From: Lachnospiraceae bacterium
Lineage (GTDB): Bacteria > Bacillota_A > Clostridia > Lachnospirales > Lachnospiraceae
Direction of reading: 5' to 3'
Assembly (NCBI GenBank): GCA_017542725.1
Contig: JAFXWR010000070.1
Coordinates: forward strand, 1 to 21,541
Length of the DNA: 21,541 bases
Part shown: one piece after another, positions 9,374 to 17,779 of the stretch
How positions within the stretch are numbered: the stretch's first letter is position 1
Layout of the letters: each line of letters starts with the position of its first letter
Position numbers and translations under genes: made by a program
The notes under the pieces: generated by a model
What the model saw: the letters and a program-made list of their open reading frames with translations, nothing else
Database searches by the model: none
Told to the model about the DNA's origin: nothing

Positions 9374-10765
9374 ATGGATCAAAAAGTTAAAAATGCTAGA
9401 ATACTTTTTAAAGTATTAGCATTATTTACACTCATGTTTTTTGCTATGTCCGTAGCATATGGTGTCATGAACAACCAAGTAGCTGACATAATACCTGGTT
9501 GGATTAGAATTTTAAAGACACCAGCTCAATGTACACAAGACATGTATGGAGTAAGTGTAGTTGGAACTTATTTCAATATGGCTATGTGTTGTTTACTTAT
9601 GCTTATCTATATCGTTTGTTGTGGAGGTATGGATAGCGTAAACAGTGGAACAGTAGCAGCATTTTTCTTAACTGTTGGTTTCTCTTCTTGGGGTATGAAT
9701 GTTATGAATATGCTTCCACTTATGATTGGTATGCAAGTATATGCAGCACTTAAGAAGAAGACACCAGCTTCTATGATGAACCTTGGTATCTTTTCTACTG
9801 CAATTGCACCTATTATGTCAGAAGTAGTTCTTAGATGGCCAGGATACACAGCACCAGGAGTAGAAGGTTCTACAGGTGTTGCTGCTATGAGCAATTTACC
9901 AATTCACCCAGGTGGATTTGTAGTTGCATTTATCATTGCTATCTTATTCTGCTGTTTCTACCCAGCACTTTGTGCTAAGGCTCCAAACTTCCACTTTGGT
10001 TGTGATTTATTTAACGCTGGACCTCCAGCTGGTTTCCTTTGCTTGATGACAATTGGTTTCTTATTTAAGGTTACTAATGTGCCACTTCCATCAAATGGTC
10101 CTGGACAATCACAAGTAGAAATCTTTGGATTCGTATTAGTTTCATATTTAATTGTATTTGCAATTTGCTTTATCTTAGGTATGATGCTTGATAAAGATGC
10201 ACTTGCTAACTATGGCAAGCTCATCAAAGATTCAGGACATGGAGCAGATTTCGTAGAGAAGTATGGTATCGGTGCTACTCTTGTAAACTTTGCAGTTTAT
10301 GGAGTATTCATTCTTGCATTCTATACTGTTATGAAGTTTTGCTTTGGTGCTAAATTTAGCGGACCTATCGCAGGTGTAGTATGGTGTGCATATACTTGGG
10401 TTGCAGCTGGTGCTCATCCAGGAAATGTATTACCAATAGGTATTGGATATGTACTTATATCTTTAGTATCTACAAAGCTTTGCCCAGCTTTAGGCATTGG
10501 TGCAGAAGCAGGAAGACTTGGTATGTCAACAGTTGGTATACTTATTGCATTCTCATATGCTACTGGTATGGCTCCAATTTCTGGAAAGTATGGTGTTATC
10601 TGGGGAATCATCGCTGGTATGATGCACTTTGCTATAGTTACTCTTATACCACTTCAATATGACTTCTTTAATTTCTATAATGGAGGATTTACTGCAGGTG
10701 TAGTATCATTTGTATTAATTCCATTTATAGAGCACTGGTGGCCAGCAAAGGCTGAAACAAAATAG
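9374..10765 (+). CDS. DUF1576-family polytopic membrane protein
   Basis: A 463-residue integral membrane protein with about ten to twelve hydrophobic helices. I recognise it as the DUF1576 family, which has no established function. It shows an internal two-fold pattern: YGVSVVGTYFNMAM (58-71), HPGG (178-181) and FNAGPPAG (213-220) recur as YGIGATLVNFAVYG (297-310), HPGN (348-351) and YNGGFTAG (435-442). Such a duplicated layout is common in transporters, so a transport role is plausible but unproven. It sits between the ion-pump operon and the formate dehydrogenase operon, 46 bases after the former. A substrate such as formate would be pure guesswork from context. Confidence 0.75.
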   Translation: MDQKVKNARILFKVLALFTLMFFAMSVAYGVMNNQVADIIPGWIRILKTPAQCTQDMYGVSVVGTYFNMAMCCLLMLIYIVCCGGMDSVNSGTVAAFFLTVGFSSWGMNVMNMLPLMIGMQVYAALKKKTPASMMNLGIFSTAIAPIMSEVVLRWPGYTAPGVEGSTGVAAMSNLPIHPGGFVVAFIIAILFCCFYPALCAKAPNFHFGCDLFNAGPPAGFLCLMTIGFLFKVTNVPLPSNGPGQSQVEIFGFVLVSYLIVFAICFILGMMLDKDALANYGKLIKDSGHGADFVEKYGIGATLVNFAVYGVFILAFYTVMKFCFGAKFSGPIAGVVWCAYTWVAAGAHPGNVLPIGIGYVLISLVSTKLCPALGIGAEAGRLGMSTVGILIAFSYATGMAPISGKYGVIWGIIAGMMHFAIVTLIPLQYDFFNFYNGGFTAGVVSFVLIPFIEHWWPAKAETK

Positions 10766-10784
10766 TTTTATATGTAATATATAT

Positions 10785-10812
10785 GTACGTCGAGTTGATT
10801 CAATCGAAGTAC
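10785..10812. promoter_or_regulatory. Imperfect 28-bp palindrome upstream of the fdhF leader
   Basis: Half-sites begin GTAC, then TCGA, and mirror each other; 10 of 14 positions per half are symmetric (4 mismatched). It lies just before a consensus-like TATAAT at 10814-10819, whose expected transcription start falls at the beginning of the riboswitch-like P1 stem. No good -35 is seen at normal spacing (TTGATT is only 13 bases upstream), so an activator or repressor bound here would fit. It lacks a following T-run, so it is a poor terminator. Confidence 0.4.
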
Positions 10813-10821
10813 TTATAATAA

Positions 10822-10931
10822 ATAGTGTTTTTCCGATGTTGCTAATCTAAAAGCATAGCTCATGATAGCAATACGATAGGGGTGCATTGGAAACGAGGTA
10901 CCCTCCCGCCTCCGAAAAGGAATGACACTGT
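10822..10931 (+). ncRNA. Candidate Moco/Tuco-type riboswitch in the fdhF leader
   Basis: A closing stem pairs 10822-10834 with 10919-10931 (one internal mismatch, two wobbles). Inside are hairpin A (10837-10844 with 10866-10873) and hairpin B (10879-10885 with 10898-10904). The junction reads CCGA before hairpin A, CGATA between the hairpins, and CCCGCCTCCGAAAA after hairpin B. The element before mop has the same plan with GCGA, CAATGA and TTGCCTTTTGCGAA. Both precede genes that use or supply molybdenum/tungsten cofactor, which is the known setting of the Moco RNA motif. The 3' part holds two CCTCC sequences (10902-10906, 10909-10913) able to pair with the GGAGG ribosome binding site at 10968-10972, suggesting translational control. 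I matched no covariance model, so the class is inferred. Confidence 0.55.
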
Positions 10932-10941
10932 ATAAAAAATA

Positions 10942-10964
10942 GGCACTTTCAAAAAGAAAGTCCC
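10942..10964 (+). promoter_or_regulatory. Hairpin directly before the fdhF ribosome binding site
   Basis: GGCACTTTC (10942-10950) pairs with GAAAGTCCC (10956-10964) with one C/C mismatch and an AAAAA loop. AAAGGAGG follows immediately. No T-run follows, so it is not a terminator; it may form part of the expression platform of the upstream RNA element. Confidence 0.4.
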
Positions 10965-10977
10965 AAAGGAGGAAATG

Positions 10978-13890
10978 ATGAAATTAAAAATCAACGGCAG
11001 AGAATACGAAGTTGAAAAAGGCGTCAGAGTTTTTAAAGCTGCCAAGGATCTAGGAATTGATATTCCTAATTTTACCATTGATGAGAATTGTCATTTCAAT
11101 GCAGCTTTTGATGAACCAGAAGATTATGAGTATTCATTAAAAGACATGTGTGTAGTTGAAATTAATGGTAAGCTTGTTCGTTCTTATGAAGTTGAAGTAG
11201 AAGATGGAATGGACATCTGGACTGATAGTCCAAAATGTAAGGAAAGAAGAAAAGAAATTTTAGGAAAGGTTGTATCTTTCCACCCACTTGATTGTGTAAA
11301 CTGTGTAAAACTTGGAGATTGTAAGTTACAGAAATATTGTGAGATGTATGGTGTCAAAGAGGGAACTGAAAAAGTTTCTTATATCAAGAGACCAAAAGAC
11401 ATGTCAAATAGATTCTATTTCCAAGAGTTTGACAAGTGTATCAGATGCGGAAGATGTGTAAAGGTATGTAAAGACAAAGTTGGCGTAGAAGCACTTGAGA
11501 TGGTACAAGATGGCAAGATGAGATATGTTGTACCAAATTTAGATGCTAAACTTTGGAAAGAGAGAATTGGCAAAGATAGTCCATCAGGCAAAGAAAAAGT
11601 AATGGCTATAATAGATGGAAAGGTATCAATGGCAGACAGCACTCGTTGTGTATCATGTGGTAACTGTGTATCTGTATGTCCAGTTGGTGCTATCATGCCA
11701 AAGGCACAAAATAACTTCAGAGCTTGGGAAACAAAGAAAGTCGTAACTACTTGTACATATTGTGGTGTTGGATGCCAGATAGAGTATTCTGTAAGAGATG
11801 GAAAAATTGTTGACGCAAAGCCAGCAAATGGACCATCAAACGAAGCACTCCTTTGTGTAAAAGGAAAATTCGGATATGACTTTATAAATCATAAGGATAG
11901 ATTAAAACATCCTATGATTAGAAAGAACGGAAAACTTGTTGAATCAACTTGGGAAGAAGCTCTTGATCTTGCTGCAAGTAAGATTAAGGAAGCTAGAGAC
12001 AACTTCGGACCAGATTCAGTTGCAGGTTTCTCATCAGCTAGAACAATAAATGAGGATAATTATTTATTCCAAAAGATGCTTAGAGCAGCAGTTGGCACAA
12101 ATAATGTTGACCACTGCGCCCGTCTCTGACATAGCTCAACAGTTGCAGGTTTAGCAACTACACTTGGTAGCGGTGCCATGACAAATACCGTAACAGGAAT
12201 TAAGAAGGCAGATGTAATATTTGTAACAGGTTCAAATACTACAGAAGCTCACCCAGTAATGGGTATGTATGTGAGACAAGCAAAGAAGGAAGGAAAGAAA
12301 CTTATCGTAGCTGACCCAGTTAGAATTCCTCTTGCTGAGATAGCAGACATATATCTTCAAATCACTCCAGGTACATCAGTAGCATTATCAAATGGTATGT
12401 TAAATGTTATCTTTGAAGAAGGACTTGAAGATAAGGAATATATAAAAGAGCACACTGAGGGTATAGAAGAATTAAAAGCAATGGTTAAGAAATATACTCC
12501 AGAGTATGCAGGAAAGATATGTGGAGTTAATCCAGATGACATAAGAGCAGCAGCAAGAATGTATGCAAGCTCACACAAGTCATATATAGCATATGCTATG
12601 GGTATCACTCAACACATCAATGGTACTGACAACGTTATGAGTTTAAGTAACCTTGCTCTTTGCACAGGTAACTTTGGTCGTGAAGGTTGTGGTGTAAACC
12701 CTCTTCGTGGACAAAATAACGTTCAAGGCGCTTGTGATATGGGTGCTCTTCCTACAGATTACCCAGCATATCAAAAAGTATTTAATCCAGAAGTTCAAGC
12801 TAAGTTTGAAGCTGCTTGGGGAGTAAAACTTAACCCAAATAAGGGACTTACAGTTACTAAGACTATACCAGCTATACTTGAAGATAAGGTTAAAGTACTT
12901 TATGTAATGGGTGAGAATCCAGCTGTTTCAGATCCAGATTCACACCACGTTGCACATGCTCTTGAGAAAGCATTCTTGATACAACAAGATATTTTCTTAA
13001 ATGAAACTTCAGAATATGCAGATATTGTATTCCCAGTTAAAGCATTTGCTGAGAAGGATGGAACTTTCAGTAATACTGAAAGAAGAGTTCAAAGAATTAG
13101 ACAATTAGCAGCTCCAAAAGGAGAATCAAAAGATGACTGGTGGATTATAATGGAAATCATGAATAGACTTGGTTACAAGTGCCATTATGATAAAGCAGAA
13201 GATATATTCAATGAACTTAGAAAAGTTACACCATCTTATGCTGGTATGACTTATGCAAGACTTGAAGGACAAGGATTACACTGGCCATGCCCAACTGAGG
13301 ATCATCCAGGAACTCCAATTCTTCATACAAATGGACCTATCAGAAATAAAGGTGTAGGACTTCTTAAAGCAATTGAATGGATTGAGTCTCCAGAAAGACA
13401 AGATAAGAAGTACCCATTCACACTCATCACTGCACGTATCCTTTACCATTATCATACAAGAACTATGACTGATAGAACTCGTGCTATACACTTCACAGCA
13501 CCAAGAAATTGGATTGAAGTGAACAAAGATGATGCTATGGAGATGAAACTTAAAAATGGAGACTGGGTAAAAGTTACATCTAAGAGAGGTTCTACAGAAG
13601 TTGAGGTTAGAGTTGTAGATACTCTTGAGCCTGGCGTAATGTGGATGCCATTCCACTATGCAGATGGTGCTAACAACTTATCTGATGCTGAGACACTTGA
13701 TCCAGTATGTAGCATACCTGGATATAAGGTTATAGGTGTTAAGGTTGAGAAGGTAAGCGGAGGAGAATCTAAGAAGCTTACTGAAGAAGTTAACAATGAA
13801 GAAGTTGCGTACTATGAAAATGAAGATCCATCAAGGATCCGTTATAAAGAAGCAGCTGCTGAGAAATTATTAGCAGGGAAAGGAGAATAA
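10978..13890 (+). CDS. fdhF: Selenocysteine formate dehydrogenase catalytic subunit (FdhF/FdhA type)
   Basis: A 970-residue Mo/W-bis-PGD formate dehydrogenase, read through UGA 12127-12129 as Sec384. The site DHCARL-U-HSS matches the active site of Sec formate dehydrogenases (V-D-C-C-A-R-V-U-H in E. coli FdhH). Domains: residues 1-85, a ferredoxin-like [2Fe-2S] fold with three of four ligands missing (only Cys58 kept); 102-115, a His102/Cys106/109/115 [4Fe-4S] site; Cys154/157/160/164 and Cys224/227/230/234, two [4Fe-4S] clusters; Cys259/262/266/293, the molybdopterin-domain [4Fe-4S]; then the catalytic and cofactor-binding domains. Catalysis is CO2/formate interconversion. ATG 10978 is preferred over 10975, which is only two bases from AGGAGG. 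The hydA genes follow within 2 bases. Standard annotation would split it into two genes. Confidence 0.95.
12127..12159 (+). promoter_or_regulatory. UGA selenocysteine codon and bacterial SECIS hairpin
   Basis: TGA at 12127-12129 is followed by a stem-loop: AGTTGC (12141-12146) pairs with GCAACT (12154-12159), with loop AGGTTTA. The loop GGT, the SelB-contacting element, falls on the seventh codon after UGA, the same codon offset I recall for E. coli fdhF, and the GTTGCAGGT run is also the same. The reading frame stays open for another 586 codons with perfectly fitting FdhF sequence. Confidence 0.9.
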
Positions 13891-13892
13891 CT

Positions 13893-15662
13893 ATGAGGGA
13901 AATTTATGGTGGTCAATTAGATGAGAATGTTAGAGTTGTCATTGATGGTCAAGTTGTTCTTTGCCCTGAGAACTCTACAATTTTAGAAGCAGCAAAGATG
14001 GCAAATATTGAGATTCCAACTCTTTGCTATTTAAAAGGTTTAACTCCAACTGGAGAATGTGGTATGTGTGTAGTTGAAATTACATATCCAGATGGAAAGA
14101 AGAAGATAGGAAGATCATGTCGTCTTAAAGCAAAAGATGGTATAGAGGTTGTTACTCATTCTGAAGAATTAACTAAACTTCGTGAGAAAGCAATCAAAAC
14201 TATACTTGACAAGCACCCAAATGATTGTCTTACTTGTCAAAAGACAAACGGAAATTGTCATTTACAAGAAGTTACACACTTATTTGGTATAAATCCAGAA
14301 GAGAGAAAGGTACCAAAACGTACTCTTGATGAGACTAGTGTTGCATTCACTCGTGATATGAGTAAGTGTATCGCTTGTGGACGTTGTGTAACTGTATGTA
14401 ATGATGTTCAAAAGATAAAGATCTATGAGATGTATACTGATCCAAAGACTGGAGACAGATATCAAAGAGTAAAAGGCGGAAAGATGCTTTCTGATACTAA
14501 TTGTATCAACTGTGGACAATGTGTAAAGGTATGTCCGGTTGCAGCTCTTACTGAGAAGGATAGCATTAAGGATGCAATTGCAGCTATTGATGATCCAAGT
14601 GTAACAATTGTATGGGAAATGGCACCAGCTATTCAAAATACTTTAGGTGAAGAATTTGGACTCCCTACAGGTTCTGATGTGACTAGAAAAATAGCAGCAG
14701 CTATGAAAGCTCTCGGTGGCTATGCATATACAACTGATTTCTCAGCAGATTTAACTATCATGGAAGAAGGCACAGAGTTTATTGACAGAGTTTCAAATGG
14801 TGGAGTTCTTCCTATGATGACATCATGCTGCCCAGGTTGGATAAGATACATGGAGTATAACTATCCAGATCAATTAGATCACTTATCATCATGCAAATCA
14901 CCACAACAAATGTTTGGTGCACTTGTAAAGAATTATCTTCCAAAGAAGATTGGCGTAGATGCAAAGAAGATTTGTCACATTTCTATCATGCCATGTACTG
15001 CTAAGAAGTTTGAGAGAAGCAGAGAAGAGATGGGTGGCGATTATGGTAAGGATGTAGATATAGTTCTTACTACAAGAGAAGCAGCAAAACTCTTCAAGTT
15101 TAAAGGAATAGATCTCGCTACTATTAAAGAGGACGATTTTGATTCACTTATGGGATGCGGAACTGGTGCAGCAAGAATCTTCTCTACTACTGGTGGAGTT
15201 ATGGAAGCAGCTCTTAGAACTGTTGTATGGAAACTTACAAATGGTAAGATTGATACAATCGACTATGTAGCAGCACGTGGATATAAAGGTGTTAAAGAAG
15301 CAACACTTAATGTAAACGGTATGGATGTTAAGATAGCCGTAGTTAATGGTATAGGAAATGTAAAACCAGTTATGGATGATGTTCGTGCAGGAAAATCACC
15401 TTATCACTTTATAGAAGTTATGGCATGCCCTGGCGGATGTGTAAATGGTGGTGGTGCACCACTCGTTTCTGATCCATCACTTGTAGGTGTTCGTACTGAC
15501 AAAACATATGAGTCAGATAAGAACAATAAGATTAGAAGATCTCATGAGAATCCAGAGATTCAAGCAATATATGCAGATTATTTGAAAGAACCATGTGGAC
15601 ACATTTCACACCATATCTTACACACAACTTATACTGATAGAAGTAAAACTGTTAAAAAGTAA
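13893..15662 (+). CDS. hydA: [FeFe] hydrogenase, modular with NuoG-like N-terminus (copy 1)
   Basis: A 589-residue [FeFe] hydrogenase for H2 formation or uptake. Domains in order: plant-type [2Fe-2S] (Cys45, 56, 59, 76); His/Cys [4Fe-4S] (His108, Cys112, 115, 122); two [4Fe-4S] (Cys159/162/165/169 and Cys204/207/210/214); and the H-cluster domain with TSCCPGW (Cys312, the proton-relay position, and Cys313), MPCTAKKFE (Cys368) and MACPGGCVNGGGAP (Cys512, Cys516). The last motif usually ends GGGQP; Ala replaces Gln. The C-terminal tail is His-rich (CGHISHHILHTTY). It begins two bases after the fdhF stop with AGGAG ahead of it, so the same operon and probable functional pairing with FdhF. No signal peptide is seen; cytoplasmic. 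Confidence 0.96.
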   Translation: MREIYGGQLDENVRVVIDGQVVLCPENSTILEAAKMANIEIPTLCYLKGLTPTGECGMCVVEITYPDGKKKIGRSCRLKAKDGIEVVTHSEELTKLREKAIKTILDKHPNDCLTCQKTNGNCHLQEVTHLFGINPEERKVPKRTLDETSVAFTRDMSKCIACGRCVTVCNDVQKIKIYEMYTDPKTGDRYQRVKGGKMLSDTNCINCGQCVKVCPVAALTEKDSIKDAIAAIDDPSVTIVWEMAPAIQNTLGEEFGLPTGSDVTRKIAAAMKALGGYAYTTDFSADLTIMEEGTEFIDRVSNGGVLPMMTSCCPGWIRYMEYNYPDQLDHLSSCKSPQQMFGALVKNYLPKKIGVDAKKICHISIMPCTAKKFERSREEMGGDYGKDVDIVLTTREAAKLFKFKGIDLATIKEDDFDSLMGCGTGAARIFSTTGGVMEAALRTVVWKLTNGKIDTIDYVAARGYKGVKEATLNVNGMDVKIAVVNGIGNVKPVMDDVRAGKSPYHFIEVMACPGGCVNGGGAPLVSDPSLVGVRTDKTYESDKNNKIRRSHENPEIQAIYADYLKEPCGHISHHILHTTYTDRSKTVKK

Positions 15663-15668
15663 ACTTAT

Positions 15669-15698
15669 TCTCGGCTTTTCAATTATGGAAAGCCGAGG
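15669..15698 (+). promoter_or_regulatory. Intercistronic hairpin after hydA copy 1
   Basis: CTCGGCTTT (15670-15678) pairs perfectly with AAAGCCGAG (15689-15697), extended by wobbles on both ends. It is followed by GTTT and then an A-run, not a T-run. It may be an RNA-processing or stability element between the hydrogenase and ferredoxin cistrons rather than a full terminator. Confidence 0.5.
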
Positions 15699-15746
15699 TT
15701 TAAAAAAAACTTGTAGTTTGAAATTTTAAACTGAAAGGAGAATATC

Positions 15747-15914
15747 ATGTATAAGATAACTGATAGATGTGTAAAATGTGGAGCATGTGATAGTGAGTGC
15801 CCAAATGGCGCAATCGTGGAGAAGGAGAAGCAATTTGACATAGATTACTATAAATGTGTTGAATGTGGAAACTGCTACGATGTATGCCCAAATAGCGCAA
15901 TAGATGAGGCATAA
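15747..15914 (+). CDS. Small 2[4Fe-4S] ferredoxin (copy 1)
   Basis: A 55-residue clostridial-type ferredoxin. Cys8, 11, 14 and 18 (CVKCGACDSECP) and Cys37, 40, 43 and 47 (CVECGNCYDVCP) are the two CxxCxxCxxxCP cluster motifs. The ribosome binding site AAAGGAG is at 15734-15740 and the start is ATG. It differs from copy 2 only at the last residue (Ala versus Gln). It lies 84 bases after hydA copy 1 and 60 before copy 2. It likely carries electrons between FdhF and HydA or to the cell ferredoxin pool. It is much smaller than the HycB-type electron proteins of hydrogen-dependent CO2 reductase. Confidence 0.95.
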   Translation: MYKITDRCVKCGACDSECPNGAIVEKEKQFDIDYYKCVECGNCYDVCPNSAIDEA

Positions 15915-15974
15915 TAATTTCGAAACCAAACTTGGTAATAATTTTGTAAAAATATTAAAAAAAGGAGAACAAAT

Positions 15975-17756
15975 ATGTACGAAGTTTATGGCGGACAACT
16001 AGATGAGAACATTAGAGTGATCATCGACGGAAAAACTGTTTTTTGCCCACAGGGCAGCAGTATCTTAGAGGCAGCAAAACTCGCAGGTATTGAAATCCCA
16101 ACCCTTTGTTATTTAAAGGGATTAACTCCTACTGGAATGTGTGGAGTATGTGCAGTTGAAATTGAAAATGAAGACGGCACAAGAAAAATTCGTAGAGCTT
16201 GTAGATATCGTGCTAAAGATGGCATGGTTATCTATACTAACTCTAAGAACATTGACAAGTATCGTCAAGAGAGAATGGAAAAGCTTCTTGCTATCCACCC
16301 TCAAGATTGCTTAACTTGTCACAAGTCAAACGGAAATTGTAAGTTCCAAAAAGTTGCAAATAACTTTGCAGATCGTTACAATTTAGTTGTTGAGTCAGTA
16401 AAAGTTCCAAAGAGAGGAACTGATGATTCAAGCCCTGCTTTCGTAAGAGAGATGGAGAAGTGTATCGCATGTGGACGTTGTGTTAATGTATGTAATGATG
16501 TTCAAAAGATAAGAATTTATGAGATGTACACTGACACAAAAACTGGCGATAAGTATTGCAGAATTAAAGGTGGACACAAATTATCTGAAACAAATTGTAT
16601 CAACTGTGGACAATGTGTAAAGGTATGTCCAGTTGGTGCACTCACAGAGAAGAATGGTATCGTTGATGCATTAAATGCTATTGATGATCCAAACTTAACA
16701 GTTGTTTGGTCTATGGCTCCAGCCATTCAAAATACTTTAGGTGAAGAGTTTGGTCTTCCAACAGGAACAGATGTTACAAGAAAGATAGCAGCAGCTATGA
16801 AGAGAGTTGGAGCTTATGCTTATACAACTGATTTCTCAGCTGACTTAACTATCATGGAAGAGGGAACAGAGTTCATCGGTAGAGTTACAAATGGTGGAAC
16901 ATTACCAATGCTTACATCATGTTGTCCAGGTTGGATAAGATACATGGAGTATAATTATCCAGATCAATTAGAACACTTATCATCATGCAAATCACCACAA
17001 CAAATGTTTGGTGCACTTGTAAAGAATTATCTTCCAAAGAAGATAAATGTTGATGCTAAGAAGATTTATCATATTTCTATCATGCCATGTACTGCAAAGA
17101 AGTTTGAGTGTCAAAGACCAGAGATGGGCGGAGATTATGGCAAAGATGTAGATGTAGTTCTTACTACAAGAGAGGTTGCTAAACTCTTCAAGATGAGAGG
17201 AATTGACCTTGCTACTATTGAGGAAGAGGACTTTGATTCACTTATGGGTGTAGGAACTGGTGCAGGAAGAATCTTCTCTACTACTGGTGGAGTTATGGAA
17301 GCAGCTCTTAGAACTGTTGTATGGAAACTTACAAATGGTAAGATTGATACTATTGATTATGAAGCAGCTCGTGGATATAAGGGTGTTAAAGAGGCAACTC
17401 TCAACATCAATGGTATGGACGTAAAGGTTGCTGTTGTAAATGGTATCGGAAATGTAAAACCAGTTATGGATGATGTTCGTGCTGGAAAATCACCTTACCA
17501 CTTCATCGAAGTTATGGCTTGCCCAGGCGGATGCTTAAACGGTGGTGGTGCACCACTTACATCTGAACCATCTATGATCGGTGTTCGTATGGATAAGACT
17601 TATGAGTCTGATAGAAACAACAAGATCAGAAGATCTCATGAGAACCCAGAGATAACTGCTATTTACAAAGATTATCTCGAAGAGCCATGTGGACATATTT
17701 CACACCATATCTTACACACAACTTATACAGATAGAAGTAAGACTGTAAAACATTAA
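15975..17756 (+). CDS. hydA: [FeFe] hydrogenase, modular with NuoG-like N-terminus (copy 2)
   Basis: A 593-residue paralogue of the preceding hydrogenase with the same domain order: [2Fe-2S] Cys45/56/59/76, His108/Cys112/115/122, two [4Fe-4S] sites (Cys163/166/169/173 and Cys208/211/214/218), and the H-cluster motifs TSCCPGW, MPCTAKKFE and MACPGGCLNGGGAP. The H-cluster domain and tail are nearly identical to copy 1, including long stretches of identical DNA. The N-terminal 150 residues are clearly more divergent, with a four-residue insertion around residues 130-140. GGVGTGAGRIF-type sequence here replaces the GCGTGAARIF of copy 1 (copy 1 has an extra Cys422). The ribosome binding site AAAGGAG precedes the start. 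The two copies may pair with different partners. Confidence 0.96.
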   Translation: MYEVYGGQLDENIRVIIDGKTVFCPQGSSILEAAKLAGIEIPTLCYLKGLTPTGMCGVCAVEIENEDGTRKIRRACRYRAKDGMVIYTNSKNIDKYRQERMEKLLAIHPQDCLTCHKSNGNCKFQKVANNFADRYNLVVESVKVPKRGTDDSSPAFVREMEKCIACGRCVNVCNDVQKIRIYEMYTDTKTGDKYCRIKGGHKLSETNCINCGQCVKVCPVGALTEKNGIVDALNAIDDPNLTVVWSMAPAIQNTLGEEFGLPTGTDVTRKIAAAMKRVGAYAYTTDFSADLTIMEEGTEFIGRVTNGGTLPMLTSCCPGWIRYMEYNYPDQLEHLSSCKSPQQMFGALVKNYLPKKINVDAKKIYHISIMPCTAKKFECQRPEMGGDYGKDVDVVLTTREVAKLFKMRGIDLATIEEEDFDSLMGVGTGAGRIFSTTGGVMEAALRTVVWKLTNGKIDTIDYEAARGYKGVKEATLNINGMDVKVAVVNGIGNVKPVMDDVRAGKSPYHFIEVMACPGGCLNGGGAPLTSEPSMIGVRMDKTYESDRNNKIRRSHENPEITAIYKDYLEEPCGHISHHILHTTYTDRSKTVKH

Positions 17757-17779
17757 TATTTGCTGAAAGGAGAATATTT

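Noticed and set aside
10795..10819. Ordinary sigma-A promoter TTGATT...TATAAT before fdhF
   Set aside because: The spacer is only 13 bases, too short for a standard promoter; only the -10 is kept as a possibility.
12127..12129. Formate dehydrogenase broken by a nonsense mutation
   Set aside because: The UGA sits exactly at the Sec position of the active site, a SECIS hairpin follows, and the frame stays intact for 586 more codons.
15669..15698. Rho-independent terminator between hydA copy 1 and the ferredoxin
   Set aside because: The stem is good, but it is followed by GTTT and an A-run, not a T-run; the next genes have no visible promoter of their own.
15915..15974. Short palindrome ACCAA/TTGGT before hydA copy 2
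   Set aside because: Five pairs with a two-base loop cannot form a stable hairpin; no other signal supports a regulatory site.
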